Positions 12,469 through 25,075 of a stretch of 64,000 nucleotides of DNA are shown in pieces. Source of the stretch: Hydractinia symbiolongicarpus (Eukaryota > Cnidaria > Hydrozoa > Anthoathecata > Hydractiniidae); contig NC_079875.1 of NCBI RefSeq assembly GCF_029227915.1, forward strand, positions 6,324,001-6,388,000, read 5' to 3'. A program made the position numbers and the translations under genes. How positions within the stretch are numbered: position 1 is the first letter of the stretch; every line of letters starts with the position of its first letter. The notes under the pieces are model-generated. The model did no database searches, was not told the DNA's origin, and saw only the letters and a program-made list of their open reading frames with translations.

Positions 12469-13921
12469 ATGACACTGTTGTCATTGGTTTTAAACTTAGC
12501 ATGGAGGGTTGACAATTGGATTCAAAGTAACATTGACTCGACAAAGTGGTATGAAGTTGATCAATCGTCAAAAACCTTTTTTACGATCTCAACAACACTG
12601 CCTGCTACGTACTGCTTGCTAATGATAGATTTGGAAATATTAGGGGTTATGTCCGTTCAAAGTAAAATAAATTGGCAAAAATGGGTATGTTTATTTACCT
12701 CCTAGTTTAGGCTATTCTCCCACGTAAGTTTTCCAAACAAATATACTTTAAGGGAAGAAATTTTTGCGGAAATAAAATTGCGCATGTTTTGCGAATTATC
12801 CTAGAATCCGCGAAATATATTTTTCCCGAAAAATTTTATTCTTTTAGATTCGCGAAATTAAATTTTCGCTAAAATTTGAATTTTTTAAATTCGCGAATTT
12901 AAATTCTGTTAAAAAGTAAATTCTCGGAAAACTTTGTTTTATTTGAGTCACAAAATTAAATTTCAGCAAAATTATCATATAGAACTATAACAACACTAGG
13001 AAGGAGACTCCGTAAGCATACTGACTTGCCCAATAACTCTGCTTTTAATTTGCACCAACCTCGATCCCAGGGCCTGTAGCGTTTTTTGATATGAGAATGA
13101 AATATCAAGAAACACTACAGGCCCTGGGATCGAGGTTGAATTTGCACTGCAAAATTGACCTTAGTATCATTTTTCTCCTTTTCTCATTTTCTCTATTATC
13201 GACACGAGTGAGATGATAAAAAAAAGCCCTTAGAACAAGGTTTTAACTTCTAACTATAACACGAAATCAGAAACATTAACCTTACTAATTTCGCTTTAGA
13301 TGACAATACTTTCGCTCTTGTTCGCTGTGACATTATTTGCAGCATCAGTTGGTGTCTTCCAAAACGCGAGTGCATTGAATGACCCACCTTTATATTGCGA
13401 TAAAAGAGTAAAGTGTACGCATCTTACATGTGTTGGGGTAGGATAACTTTAAACCCAATCTCGTCCCCGGGAACTGTAAGGCTTTTTACAGTTGGATGGC
13501 CGTCCATCTGTAAAAACCTAACAAGTCCTAGGGACGAGGTTGCTTAAATCATTACATAGCTGCTTGTACGTTACCGCAAAGAAGAGAAACCCATCTCTAT
13601 ACTCACAAAATATATATCTATGTAGTAAACAAACCTCGTTCCTAGGGAATTAAAAGTCCTGCAGACAAGGCTTATCACAATCCAAATTGTTTACCTCTTT
13701 ATTTGCGTGAGTTTATGTCATGACTGAAATTTTTTTTACTTGTGGTAAGAGTCAACAAGATGTACTCACTAACTGCAACCTTATCCCCAGGGTTTTTCAC
13801 GCTATTGTATACTCTATTTTTTACTTTTTAGGTGTGTGGAATTGTTTCCGCTTTTGGTCTTTTGCTTGCCTCGTTTACCCATCTTAAAGAAGCTCGAAAT
13901 AACAGAACAACTTACCAGTAA
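12469..13921 (+). CDS. Small four-helix membrane protein, family not recognised
   Basis: Exons 12469-12684, 13300-13437 and 13832-13921 join in phase to give 147 residues. Four hydrophobic stretches are visible: a short one at the start (MTLLSLVLNLAW), then TISTTLPATYCLLMIDLEILGV, then MTILSLLFAVTLFAASVGVF, then VCGIVSAFGLLLASF. The loop between helices 3 and 4 has three Cys (YCDKRVKCTHLTC). The tail is basic and short (EARNNRTTYQ). Size and layout resemble MARVEL/CKLF or claudin-like proteins, but no signature motif supports either. The first helix is short, so an upstream exon may be missing. A splice acceptor (TTTTTTATTCACAG) ends three bases before the first ATG. A polyadenylation signal AATAAA is at 14066-14071. 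Both introns hold palindromic MITEs. Confidence 0.7.
13056..13138. repeat. Near-perfect palindromic MITE, CTCGTCCCC family
   Basis: Two 26-bp arms, beginning CAACCTCGATCCCAGGGCC and its complement, differ at one position near the centre. The middle also has TTGATAT/ATATCAA, so almost the whole 83 bp can fold as a hairpin. It lies in intron 1 of the four-helix gene. No TIR-transposase features are present. Confidence 0.8.
13455..13542. repeat. Palindromic MITE, CTCGTCCCC family
   Basis: Arms CCCAATCTCGTCCCCGGG and CCTAGGGACGAGGTTG enclose a second inverted pair (CTTTTTACAG...CTGTAAAAA) around GGATGGCCGTCC. It is in intron 2 of the four-helix gene. Half-copies follow at 13628-13650 and 13766-13785. 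Confidence 0.75.
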
Positions 13922-15061
13922 TTGAGAAACGATGATAAGTGCTTTGATAACAGAATATTAAAACTTAAGGAAAAAGTCAACAAAGGCAGCACCTTTCAAA
14001 GAAATGAGACCGAAATCTTGTAAACACTTCCAAATTTATTCTACACCTTGTATTTTGTTAAGTCTAATAAATATGAAAAATTTCCCCTGCACACGTGAGG
14101 TTTTGATATTTACATCTGCTAACACCTTTATGAAATCGGAATCTCTAGTTACTATTCTAAAAACTATCAAGAATTTAACCTCAGTATGTTAATGACTTCC
14201 CTAGGTTTTTCTTGTATACTCTGAACTATATATTCCTCATCGCTGTAACAAACAAAACGAGGTATTAATCTCAAAACAAATTTTCATCAATGCAATAACA
14301 AAAGAATATTTACATTTTATTAATTACAGAATACTAGCAAAATCTACAGTAGAAGAGAAAGTTTAGATTTACAGTTCACAGTTTACCTTTTCTATCGAAG
14401 AAGCAAACATACCTCTTATTTCTTAGTAGATGCACTATATTTATATATTTACCATATTTAAGTCATTTAGCAACAATCTAACACAGCTTGTGGTAAAATT
14501 TCTTAAGGTAAAAGTACCCACAACTTCAGTAACTAGGCCCATGTTCTTAAAGTGAAGTTAATTTTATTTCCGGTAATTAAACACATGAAAAAAAATATTT
14601 TCAGTTTATAATTTAACGTCTATAATTGGACAGAAGATTTCGATTGAATATCAGAAAATTGCCTTAACAAACGTGATAAACCCTTTCTCTATTTCTATAT
14701 TTTTAGTCTGTGTAAACATTCATATTATCAAAATAGACGGGAAAGAATTTCAGCATTTTCTATGAAGTCCTAACATCATGTTTTGATTGGGATCGCCAAA
14801 TTCTCCCAATTATCGAAATTCTTGACTCATTTGGTCAAATTATAGACTACTTGTCAAAAAAACTGTCCGCAGCCCCACTCGTATCTATGGACACTAAAAC
14901 AGCACCACACATTAAGCATGACTTAGTATCGATAGTAACTTCAACGCTTGCGAAAATATCAAAATCAAACCGACTAGTTTATCCACGGGCCATCGACTAG
15001 TTTATCCATGGGCAATCAGCTAGTTGTATATATATGTCTACTATTTTATCATTCATGAAAC

Positions 15062-18000
15062 TCAAGTCTTTTGCGCAATATCCAACATTCGCATGTAGCT
15101 GGTCTTTTTCAACACAACAAGGAGATATACACACAAAATTATACCCATGAGCTAAAATAAAAAATACAGTTCTTAATCAATAAAAATGCTCAAAGAAACA
15201 TAGGAAACAATATTCGTTATACATGATTTAAATCTTGAATCCTAAGTAACAAATTTATCTATACTTTGAATTACATTCCGGTTTCGAATGTGGAATAGGT
15301 TTATAAATAGGTTTATAATATATAAAATAAGAGGGGGAGGGTTAGCAAAATAAAAAAGTTACTTAAAAAATACAAGATTGGGGTGCGGTTAGAAATATTT
15401 TCTTGTTATCCCACAAAAAACGTTATTACCAAGAACCGGTCAGCTATTCAGTGTCATTTCCTGACTTCTCTACCTAAACTTTTTGGAGCTAAAAACATTT
15501 TAAGGCGCATTTTATTTGTACTCAGATAGCTGATGACTGAGTTTCATAAACAAAATAATCATTTTGATTTCTGAAAAATTTACTAAATTCACTTTTTATA
15601 AATTCTGAAATTTCCTGATTTTTCTAGGTCCTCAGGTTCCTAAGATCACAGGCCACCCACTGAACTAATTTCATTTTTTCATTTTCATATGATATATGAA
15701 AAAATAATAAAGGAGACTTACTTGGAAGACGGCGAAACCTATCACAACACCCATTATGTAACGAAGGTTCTTGTTAAACGTATCAATCAATTGGTCGTAA
15801 CATCCCTGAAAAAATACATATATTAAAAAATAAAACTAATCATAAAAACTTATTAAACAAAGCGGGTGTAAGAATGTGTGTTATGAAAGTACACAACGTT
15901 CCAACAAATACATGCGCATTCTGGTAGGTAGGAAATTTAAGCAACCGATGTATTTTCACAGACTAGCCGGTGTTCCGTGAAAAAAATCTACGAGATACCC
16001 CGTCCTTTTTATACTGCGTTGCGGGCGTCTCGCTATTTACGGTACCATTTTGCGTGACAAACGTATACGGGTTAGTTATAGGATATTTCAAAACTAATAA
16101 ACCAGCCGTTTCAGAATGAAGTTCTGCGGTGTATTACTGATTTAGTAGTACTCTACGGGGGAGCATTTGCTTTAGTTCATTGTGAAAAAAAATGCTAACG
16201 TTGTTAATAATTATTTATGTTAACTGGCGTGCTTCATTAGTCTCGGTAGTAACAACAGCGACAAAAAAGGAGCCGTAGAACAAAAATAACTAAATAAATA
16301 TAATAGTAATGTAGGCCACATATGAACTGTGAGAAGTCAACACGAAAACATGGAAATGTATGCCTTAAATGTTTATCGCAAAAAGAATAACAAAAAGGTG
16401 TGGTCACACTTACTTCTTTGTACAGATTATCAGGCTGATTGTAACAGGAATACCCCTGATGAGCACAACAACTCTCTGGTATGTGATGTTGATGCGATTG
16501 CGATACGTTCTTCCAATTTGATACGTTCGTTACACCACAACATTTCAAATTTCTTTGCATTTTATCGAATAAATCACGTGTGGAGGAGTGCTCATCGTAG
16601 TATTGATTGAACGCCTTCCATAAGTTAGTTTCCAGTTCCTTTTCAATCTAAGACAGATCACATGTTTAACTAACAGAGGTTTTTCCTAATTATTGACAGT
16701 TTTTCCAGGTCTAGTGAATGTAATTTCCTGAATATTCCAGGTTTTCCAGGTCTAAGTAAATGTAATTTCCAGAATATTTTAACGACTGAAAAAGTTGTGA
16801 ATAAGTATATTAACAGAAGAAGAAACAAAAAACAAAATTACAAAGCAGAGCAGTTTTTTTTCGTGACTGAAAACTCAGTACATTAAGAGGTGAAGCGATG
16901 TGGCTCACATTGACAAGTTTATGAATTCTCATTGTAGCCACAGATTTAAAATTTCATAATTTTAGAAGATTTTAAGACAATTTAGTAGGTTTTAAATCAT
17001 ACTTCAACACACTGAAAAACAAAAAGAAGTAGGAGACTTTGCCAAAATTCGGGGAATTTGGATCAATATTTAGGGGAAAATACTAAAAAGTTTAAAAAAA
17101 CTAAGTTTAGGACGAAATATAGAATTACTAATAATAAGTATTTCCTTTATTAAATTCCAGAAAGGCTGTTTGTTTCAAATTGCAGTAACTTTGTCATTAA
17201 AATTTATCAGTTTATAAGGTCTTATTTGAAAAAACAAGAATCTGTATTTTGGGTCCACATTTTTCAGGTTATTTTGAATATTATTAGAGTGTCTTCAATT
17301 TTTCAGGTTATTTTGGATATTATTAGAGTGTCTTCAATTTTTCAGGTTATTTTGGATATTATTAGAGTGTCTTCAATTTTTCAGGTTATTTTGGATATTA
17401 TTAGAGTGTCTTCAATTTTTCAGGTTATTTTGGAGATTTTAGGAGATGTGGTCACTCTGAATTTATTATCAAATTCTCTTATTGGACAAAAACTATTCCT
17501 CAAAATGTACTTGGCATGAGTTTTATTTTGTTTTAAAAAAAGTTTAAGTAGAAATTTATGACCTCAAACAGAAAAAATAAAAACAAAAGCATAGTCTAAG
17601 TGAAGATTTACACTATCTCCCTTATACCCAGTATAATTGGCATTTGTTAGTTTATCATTTTGTACACAATGCAACGTCTTTTGTATTACTTCATACGTTT
17701 TTTTACAAGTATAACGCTTATAAGTATATTTAGGCTCACATAAGGGAATTTTTTAAGCATATGTAAAGCATATATTGCTCAGCTTTACTGAATCCTTTTA
17801 GATAAATCTTTTTCTTTTGTTATGGATATTTTAAATAGAAAAAGACTTTTCTAATTCCTTATGCACAATAGGATTTAAAAGCGTTGTGTGATTATATACC
17901 TAATTATTTGTTTTTTTTTTAAAGTTTGTTGTTGTTGTTCTTTTAAAGGTAAAAACAGGATTGTTTCAGCTTACCCCATGAAACAATTTTAAGTTTATAA

Positions 18001-18497
18001 TTTATTTTTCCAATACACAAAACGGGAGGCACTCAGTTGGTTGTGAGAACTTCATCTTAGAAATCATCTTAGAAACTGATTTTATGATTATTTTACATCT
18101 TGTGTGTTTTAAAAAAAAATAGGAAGGAGTAAGCTTACATCATTTTTCTTCATATACGTAATAGTCCCTGCCACAATTTCCAAAGAAAGCATCAAGAACA
18201 GCAATGACAAGAACTAAAAAAACAGAATGAAAACCTCAAATTAAACTCAGCGCTTTACAACTTTAATGCATGAAAATTTGTTGTAAAATGCAAGTCACTA
18301 CATACCACTCCAATAGTGCAGCGATTCTCATTGCATCCACCACATAAACCAACAATTCCAGTGATCAATATGATTATACCACAAATGAACAGAATGCCAG
18401 CCGGAACTATTGAGTACGTGTTTGCTGCTAATGTTGAATAATCACCCCACTTTCTCACATACAGCACTGCTAAATACATTAACACACCAGAAATCCC
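15062..18497 (-). CDS. Tetraspanin (first exon not located)
   Basis: Five phase-0 exons on the minus strand: 18497-18306, 18213-18139, 16647-16414, 15805-15722 and 15151-15062 with TGA stop, 224 residues. Seen are most of TM1-loop-TM2 (VPAGILFICGIIILITGIVGLCGGC), TM3 (FLSLLFLMLSLEIVAG), a large extracellular loop with the diagnostic CCG (KCCGVTN), PESCC and a further two Cys, and TM4 (MGVVIGFAVFQ joined to LMGIILCVYLLVVL), then a short basic tail. Six loop cysteines fit a disulfide-stabilised tetraspanin loop. Tetraspanins are membrane scaffold proteins; no specific partner can be inferred. An initiating exon with the start of TM1 must lie above 18498 and was not found. It is convergent with the four-helix gene. 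Confidence 0.9.
15962..16085 (-). mobile_element. Degenerate Helitron 3' region
   Basis: Contains ACTAG near the left, a decayed hairpin, CCCGTCCTTTTTATACTGCGTTGCG, and TACCATTTTGCGTGACA, matching in order the interior of the Helitron copy at 51060-51269 in opposite orientation. It sits between exons of the tetraspanin. Confidence 0.55.
17259..17436 (+). repeat. 39-bp minisatellite, about 4.5 units
   Basis: The unit TTATTTTGGATATTATTAGA plus GTGTCTTCAATTTTTCAGG is repeated head to tail with almost no change, in an intron of the tetraspanin. Because 39 is divisible by 3, one plus-strand frame stays open through it; this is not evidence of coding. Each unit contains a pyrimidine tract and CAG/GT on the strand opposite to the gene. 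Confidence 0.9.
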
Positions 18498-21400
18498 CTA
18501 TAATGAAAAAATACATCATTAGACAATTTAAGTACAACTTTTCTTCCCATTAGAGCTACAAAAACCTACGCAATTTTTTACCCTACTAGAAGGTGACCTA
18601 ATATTGGGGTTTAACTCACAACCTATTGGGCAAAACTCAAATGCTCTACTGACTGAGCTACTGATCCCCGAACCATACGGTATATAAATCAATTAAGGCA
18701 ATTTTTTCAGATAACCCCTATTTCAAAATATATAGCCTGAATTAAATAAATAAGCCCCCACTCTAAATTAGAGTTTTAAAATTAAGAGTGTTGCCACTCT
18801 TAATATAGAACATACATGTTTTTTTTATAAGCGTGGCATTTATAAGCAACTGTAAGTTTAAATTTGGTACTTCTTAAGCATATGCTTAGCATTATGTGAA
18901 GCCTAAGAAAATGTTGTGAAGAATCTTTGTTTTTTGTTTGTGAGCAGTTTTTTTTTATTCTTTATGTTTGAATTAACCAGTATGTAGTGAGATTTAAGTT
19001 GAAATTACTGATGTTCAAAATTCCAATGCAATATTTTTTTCAAATAAGCATGTATTATTGAGCCTGAAAAAGTACTCTTCATAAGCATCCTGAAGTCTAA
19101 ATTTGAAATTTCAATTGCATATAAAAATAATGTTATTTAATTCTCCTTTTTCAACTAATTCATTAACCTAAACAGCCGAAACTGTGAATAAACAAAAAAA
19201 GAGGACGACTTCTGATAAACTTACAAAGAAGCAAAGGTACACAAAAGGTTTAGCTGAGTCACCTTAAAAGAGGCCTGGGAACAATCTTTAGCAGGAATTG
19301 TATGTTACTTTTATCTAGCTAAAACCTTTCTTGCTTACTTTGTACAACCTATTTGAAAATTTATGGCAAAACTAGAATTGTCACTCCTCAAAGACAAGTG
19401 ACACCTGCAATAATCTGAACCAACACTAAGATGAACTGATGTACGATTTCACAACATTGAGCCGAAATTTTTTTGCACAAGACAGTTCGACCATTTAAAG
19501 AAGTTATTGTTATACACACACAATTCTTGAAAAATATCGATAAATAATCAAAATGATGTTCAATAACATACTGTGATAATTGAATAACTAAGATTTCCCA
19601 ATTATAATTATAACTTTTTACATTTGTTTAATTTAAGATAAATTTTACTTATTTAGTTTTAAATTATCTTCAAAAATCAATAATTTTTATCTTATTATGT
19701 TAAATCTGTTATGATTTATTGCTTTTATTATGCACAAGACAGACCTCCTTCATCCAACCTGAAAATTCTTTATTTGGTTGGAATAGGATAACTATCTTTT
19801 GGCTTGGTACTTCTTTTAAAACATTATCAGGTAGAAAAGCAGCAAGTTGAGTTAAAGATAATATTTTGTGGTTATAGGACCATATATATTGACATTAAAA
19901 ATAAAAAGAAATATTAATAATATTTAAAATATTAAAAAAATATATATATTATTCCAGGATTTGTGGTCAACCTGTATTGTTTAAAAAAAAATTAAAACTA
20001 TATACAGAAAAATATTAAATGATAGGTATATAAAAAATCATTAAATTAAAAATTAATGCATCACTGTGTTTTCTAGTTGCTCCCCTCGGTATACATAAAA
20101 TTAATCAATTATAGGTTACTGACATGTTGACATGGCAACCAAAAGACATTACAGTTGGCATAGCGAAAAATCATAGATGACAAACAAAATTGCTATGAGA
20201 TTAATTATGCAAACATACAAGACGAACTTTCATTTTCCTTAAATAATAACAGATTTTTTATTAATATCATGTTTTGCTTCACGAATTGTTTATTATTTAA
20301 ACAGTACATGGAGACCACATAGCTACAAATTCGCGGTTTCAGGCTGCATTAAAAATTTAAAAAGAGGGAAGCAAATTTGAAACTAAGTCACAGAAGGTTT
20401 TTAAATTTATTATGAAATCTTAGGAACAATGAAACAACCCACCCCGTGAATTTGACTGTTAATTAGTATGAAACACCTTCTAATGAAAAATGGATTCTAA
20501 CCTCTTTTGTCATTTAGGGTTTATGGATATTAGTGGCAACGCTAAACTTAAATTTCAAATGCATAGTGAAAGATAATTTTTGCTTTTACAACTACACTGT
20601 CAAGTACAAAAATAGGTTGCCATTATATTGTTGTTTTTTGCACAAGTGGAGGGTGTTATCCAGTATTCTCAGTAGCCATTAAACAGCTCTTTTCCAATTG
20701 AAATTTGTTCCAAATTTCCTAGTTTATTATACAAGTTATAAAGGAATAAGATTTCAAAAATACCTAAGCAACATTTTTAAATTACACCCTGAAGCGAAGC
20801 CTCATTCTTGTGTCCCTGCAAAGAACACTTAATTAAAGAATAATATATATTATAATACCAGTATACGTCTGTCTGCATGTCCGAAAAATGGTACCGCAAG
20901 TAGTGAGAGGCACGCAACGTATAAAAGGAACAAGCGAAGATGTAGCTAATCCAACACACACGGTGGCAGAATGCTTGCCAGTCATTGGTATGTTTGTTTT
21001 TTTAAATTCCCTGCTTTTTTCAGTACTTGTTTGCAAAATCTTGTACAAATGAATGAAATGTAGTGATAACTCAATAGTCACTTAACTATGTCTTTTTTCT
21101 GACATAAATGTATGCACTTAGAAATTAAAACAAACAACAAATAATAAAGCAATAAAAAAGATAAATACCATTCTTCTAATAATACGAACAACTTTTGCAG
21201 CAAAATAATTTTAAAACATTTACCATAGAGTAACACTTTCTTGAATACTTGAAATTTGACTTATTCTTCTTTCAGTTTATACGAAATTAATTATGCATGT
21301 GCATAGTAAAACTGAAGTTGAATTTCATGTAATAAATTATTCTTTGTAAAGAAAAACCTGCCAAAAATGTCAAATATGCTTACAGAAATAAGGTGCCAAA

Positions 21401-21955
21401 CAAAACCGACAGAAATGATTTGCAACACACATTGTTTTTTTACTCACACAATCAATAACAATTATCTCTAATACACTGTTTGTAAATATGTTTAAAACTT
21501 ATGTATATTAACAAAAATATGTCACCCACGCAGTTCTTACTACCACAGATGTTTTGAATTATTTAGAAGAAATTGTTAAATGTTTAACAATCAGTTATAA
21601 ATGATCAGGAAGATACTTTTATGAAAAGAAATCACAACATATTTAATAAACAATAATTTTCTATCTGTAAAAGTAATTGAATTAAAATCAATAACATTTG
21701 ATCGTATAACAGTTAGTTTTTGATATTTCCTAAATTTTTATATTGGATTTGATGTCTGATATTTCTATGATTTTTTTTTTAACTTTAAGGACTGTTTCTT
21801 TTGTAAAGAAAGCATATTGTTGTAAACATTAAAAACGGCTGTATTTAAACTATTTATTTTTTATTTTTAGGTTATATTCATTTTATTGTTTAAAGAAAGA
21901 AGATAAATATCAACATGTTTACAGAGTTTAAAAATAAAATTTTTTAATGTTGTTC
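18498..21955. other. Presumed tetraspanin 5' intron or flank; no exon recognised
   Basis: Very AT-rich. I looked on the minus strand for a phase-0 start exon encoding tetraspanin TM1 and did not find a convincing one. Only a Helitron relic (20838-20960) stands out. The remainder shows no identifiable feature. Confidence 0.35.
20838..20960 (+). mobile_element. Helitron 5'-end relic
   Basis: TATATTATAATACCAGTATACGTC, the 5' end of the Helitron at 51060, is followed by CTGTCTG and diverged interior (AATGGTACCGCAAGTAG, GCACGCAACGTATAAAAGGA). The hairpin and CTAG end are lost. Confidence 0.65.
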
Positions 21956-22783
21956 GTTGTGTTATCGTGCCAAACATTCGAAGGGGTTTGGTGCATGAAG
22001 CTCTGAAGATAAGCACACAAATGACATTATATCTTACAACAAACGCAAACAAAACGAAACGTGTCATAATAAACTCGCATTTTAAAAGAAATTGCTAACA
22101 AAAAATACAGCCTATCATGTATGGTTGAAAGTCTTGCGATTGAAACGTTTATGGTCTTAAACGGCATTTAGTTGACAAAAAATCAAAATTTTGATTTAAC
22201 CATCATTTTCAGCATACTTTTTTTACTAACTGTGCCATTTTTTGTTGAAAATAAAGTAGTTTTAATTTTTGGACCAATTTTGGCCTGAAATGACATTTAG
22301 GTGACAAAAGATCAAACTTTTGTATCATCATCATTTTCAGCATACTTTATTTGTTAACTGTGCCAAATTTGGCCAAAAATGAAGTGGTTTGAATTTTTAT
22401 ACCAATTTTGGCCTAAAATGGCATTTAGGTGACAAAAATCAAAATTTTGATGTCACCATTATGTTCAGCATACTTTTTTTGTTAACTTTGCCAATTTTTG
22501 TTGTAATTAAATTTGTTTTAATTTTTGGACCAATTTTGGCCTAAAATGACATTTAGGTGACAAAAATCAAAATTACTTACAGTACTTAGGGAGCTTGGGT
22601 ACGAAGTTTAAATCTGTGACGTTGCAATTGACCATTTGGGACAAGGTTAGTTAGTTAGTCAGTTATACCAATACTATCCTCCTCTCAGAGGAACGTGAAA
22701 TCCCAGGGTCGATTTTTTCTCAAAAAATGCTCCGAAAAGGAAAAAACGTTGAATTTCCTATGCCTTCGAGCGCGGATATTCAA
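21956..22783 (+). repeat. Interspersed element with internal ~140-bp tandem repeats, copy 1
   Basis: Starts GTTGTGTTATCGTGCCAAAC and ends near GCCTTCGAGCGCGGA. Between these, units built on TTTTGGCCTAAAATGACATT, GTGACAAAAATCAAAATTTTG and CAGCATACTTTTTTTGTTAAC are repeated about four times, followed by a unique tail with CCTCCTCTCAGAGGAACG. The same architecture recurs at 34941-35490 with fewer units. No ORF is seen. Confidence 0.8.
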
Positions 22784-24480
22784 CTAAAGAATGTCAAAAC
22801 AAATGAAAAAGTAAAACAACTCATAGATTCAATTAGTTAATAACTGATCCTTGTTAATATGGATAGGACATATTAATTTTGTAAGAACTTTAAACACAGG
22901 TCCTATTCTTACTTCTTTTATTAAACAAGTTCAACATGCTCAGGTATGAACTATCATGCTTTGCAGCATCTTTACCTGGACTTAAAGGGAACTTAGCTTG
23001 CAATAAAATTTTCTGGGTAAGCTTGTATAGGCCCTATATGTTTATGCACAAAACTTGTTTACAAATTGACATGCTGATCCTAAGATTTGGGGTCATCAGC
23101 AAAAAATTAAAAGACCTGCAAAAAAATGTTACTCAATTCACCTATATAATACCTAAGCATTGATAAGTGTTGAATGCACATCCCATAACAAGTCTAAAGT
23201 TTACTAATGAAAGAAAATGTCAAAATTGGATATAATATATGACATCATCATTTATGCAGCATAAATTCATTAAACGTGAATAACATGAGAACAAAAAAAG
23301 CTTTTTAAAAATTTTGTTAAGCACTTTTTAAACCCTATAATATAAGTCCAACATTATTTTATCCCTCAGGTTCTGTATCTGTGTTACAAATGGTTGGGTG
23401 CAACCTTATTTTGGACTCCTAAGAGAATATGTACAAGGGAAATCTAAGGACTAGCAGATTTATGGATTGTTCCATGGGAGTTTCTCTTTTTCTTAATGCT
23501 ATAAGCATATTTTTAACTTTTTCATTGCTTTTAAAAGACATATTTCTAAAATTTAAAAAACTTGAAATCTAAATGGCCCACACCAGAAATGCCAATGCGT
23601 GGAAACTCCAAAACAACATTTTAGAAGTTTTGCATGTTTAGACAAAAGCATTTACGATAGCTGTTAATTTTACGTTGCTGATCTCTTTTGCATTTCTTGC
23701 GAAAATGTGTGCCAACTCCAGCTGATTAATTTAATGTATGTTTTTTTTAATGCTATTGTAAAACTTTAAAATTTGACTAATCACAGACGTCAAGTTGCTT
23801 CTTCTTTGTAAGGCAGTATTAAGTGGCTCTCACCTGTACCAAACTGGACTTTTTTCTGTTAAAGGAAGGAATGATTATCATATCTTAAGTATAAAGAGCC
23901 TTGGGCACAGGATTAAGTAGTGTTAAGTTGTTTTATGCTCATGAAAAATAATATATTACAATTCCACCTTATGTTTTCCAATTAGGTCATCGTTTATCAG
24001 TATGGATATCATTTCTTATATGTATTACTTGGGGCATTAATAATGCGATGGCATTCGGTCACAGCATTCTTGTCCAATAAAAGGGTTTATCTTAGGGAGC
24101 TCTGATGACTAGAGTGCGGATAGAGAGCCAAAGAACATGAACGACACAAGAAAGTGTTTGTGTTTTAGTCACATAAAATCAATCTTGATTTGGATGTCAA
24201 AGGCCAATTTCTGGACAATTAGTAGTGCAAAAAGAAGCTGGCAAAAGGATTGGCAGGATGTCTGTTTATTTTATCCTAACTATTCTCATAAAGAAAAACA
24301 CAAGCAACATAAAAAGATATAAATGCTTTTCACTATGCATAATTTAATGAGGATATACAATTTAAATAAAATAAACTTTTACAAATGTTTTGATGACAGA
24401 TTTAAATTATCAAAATACAAACAAAAAAGGCATTTAAACACAGATCTCTGTAGTACCTCAGAAACCTATTTATGAAGCAG
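22784..24480. other. No gene recognised
   Basis: Short ORFs only. A diverged piece of the CTCGTCCCC palindrome family (GAGCCTTGGGCACAGGATT) is visible near 23898-23920. Nothing else is supported. Confidence 0.3.
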
Positions 24481-24489
24481 ATCTGATCC

Positions 24490-24860
24490 TGTGTTGATCC
24501 AGCTGAATTCGGCCCTTTAAGTAGGACTGGTACCAGTCAAATGCATTATTAATCCCTAAACAACCTAGTTTTTTAACAATATGATGGTATTATCAACAGC
24601 ATCAAATCAAAAAGCCTTTTAAGGGTCAATAAGCACAAAACAATCGTTTTGTTGGTGAAGCTCAATAAGAATGACAGTTTTTGTGGAAGAAGAATTTTTA
24701 AAAAAAAAGACTGTCTATCATGTAGCAAATCGTACTCAAAGTAAAAAGATAGCTGGTCTCATTCTGATACAGTTCACTCACCCAATTTGATTTGAGCATT
24801 TTAAAGATTTGAACATTCCAAAGAAAACAAAAGAAACTGGTCGTTAATGAACCTATTCTG
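24490..24860 (-). pseudogene. LINE reverse transcriptase fragment, decayed
   Basis: On the minus strand, KNSSSTKTVILIELHQQ is followed by DCFVLIDP.KAFD and VDNTIILL, then in a shifted frame LGCLGINNAFDWYQSYLKGR. This is the order of the LINE RT fingers-to-motif-A region (NSST..., F.DL.KAFD.VDH, G..W..SYL..R). Stops and frame changes show it is dead. The LINE clade cannot be named from this piece. Confidence 0.65.
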
Positions 24861-25075
24861 CCAATTTTAGACTGTAAAAAGTCAAATTATATCCCAAAGT
24901 GGATGTATTAAAAATATATCTAGTTTTGTACATCCAAAAAAAAGACTAACCAAATTGTAAGAAACATAATATTTTCAATTGTTCAATGGCTTGAAAATAT
25001 TTGGATTACCATTATTTTAGGGATCGTCTCTAAGATCGTTTCAGTTTTGATACGAATTGAAACGATTTCCATACG

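Noticed and set aside
16329-16610. 93-residue plus-strand ORF
   Set aside because: Antisense of the tetraspanin large-loop exon.
17259-17436. CRISPR-like array
   Set aside because: Units are directly adjacent with no unique spacers; it is a eukaryotic minisatellite.
17226-17519. 97-residue ORF with FQVILDIIRVSS repeats
   Set aside because: An open frame created by a 39-bp minisatellite in a tetraspanin intron, on the opposite strand; no start context or flanking exons.
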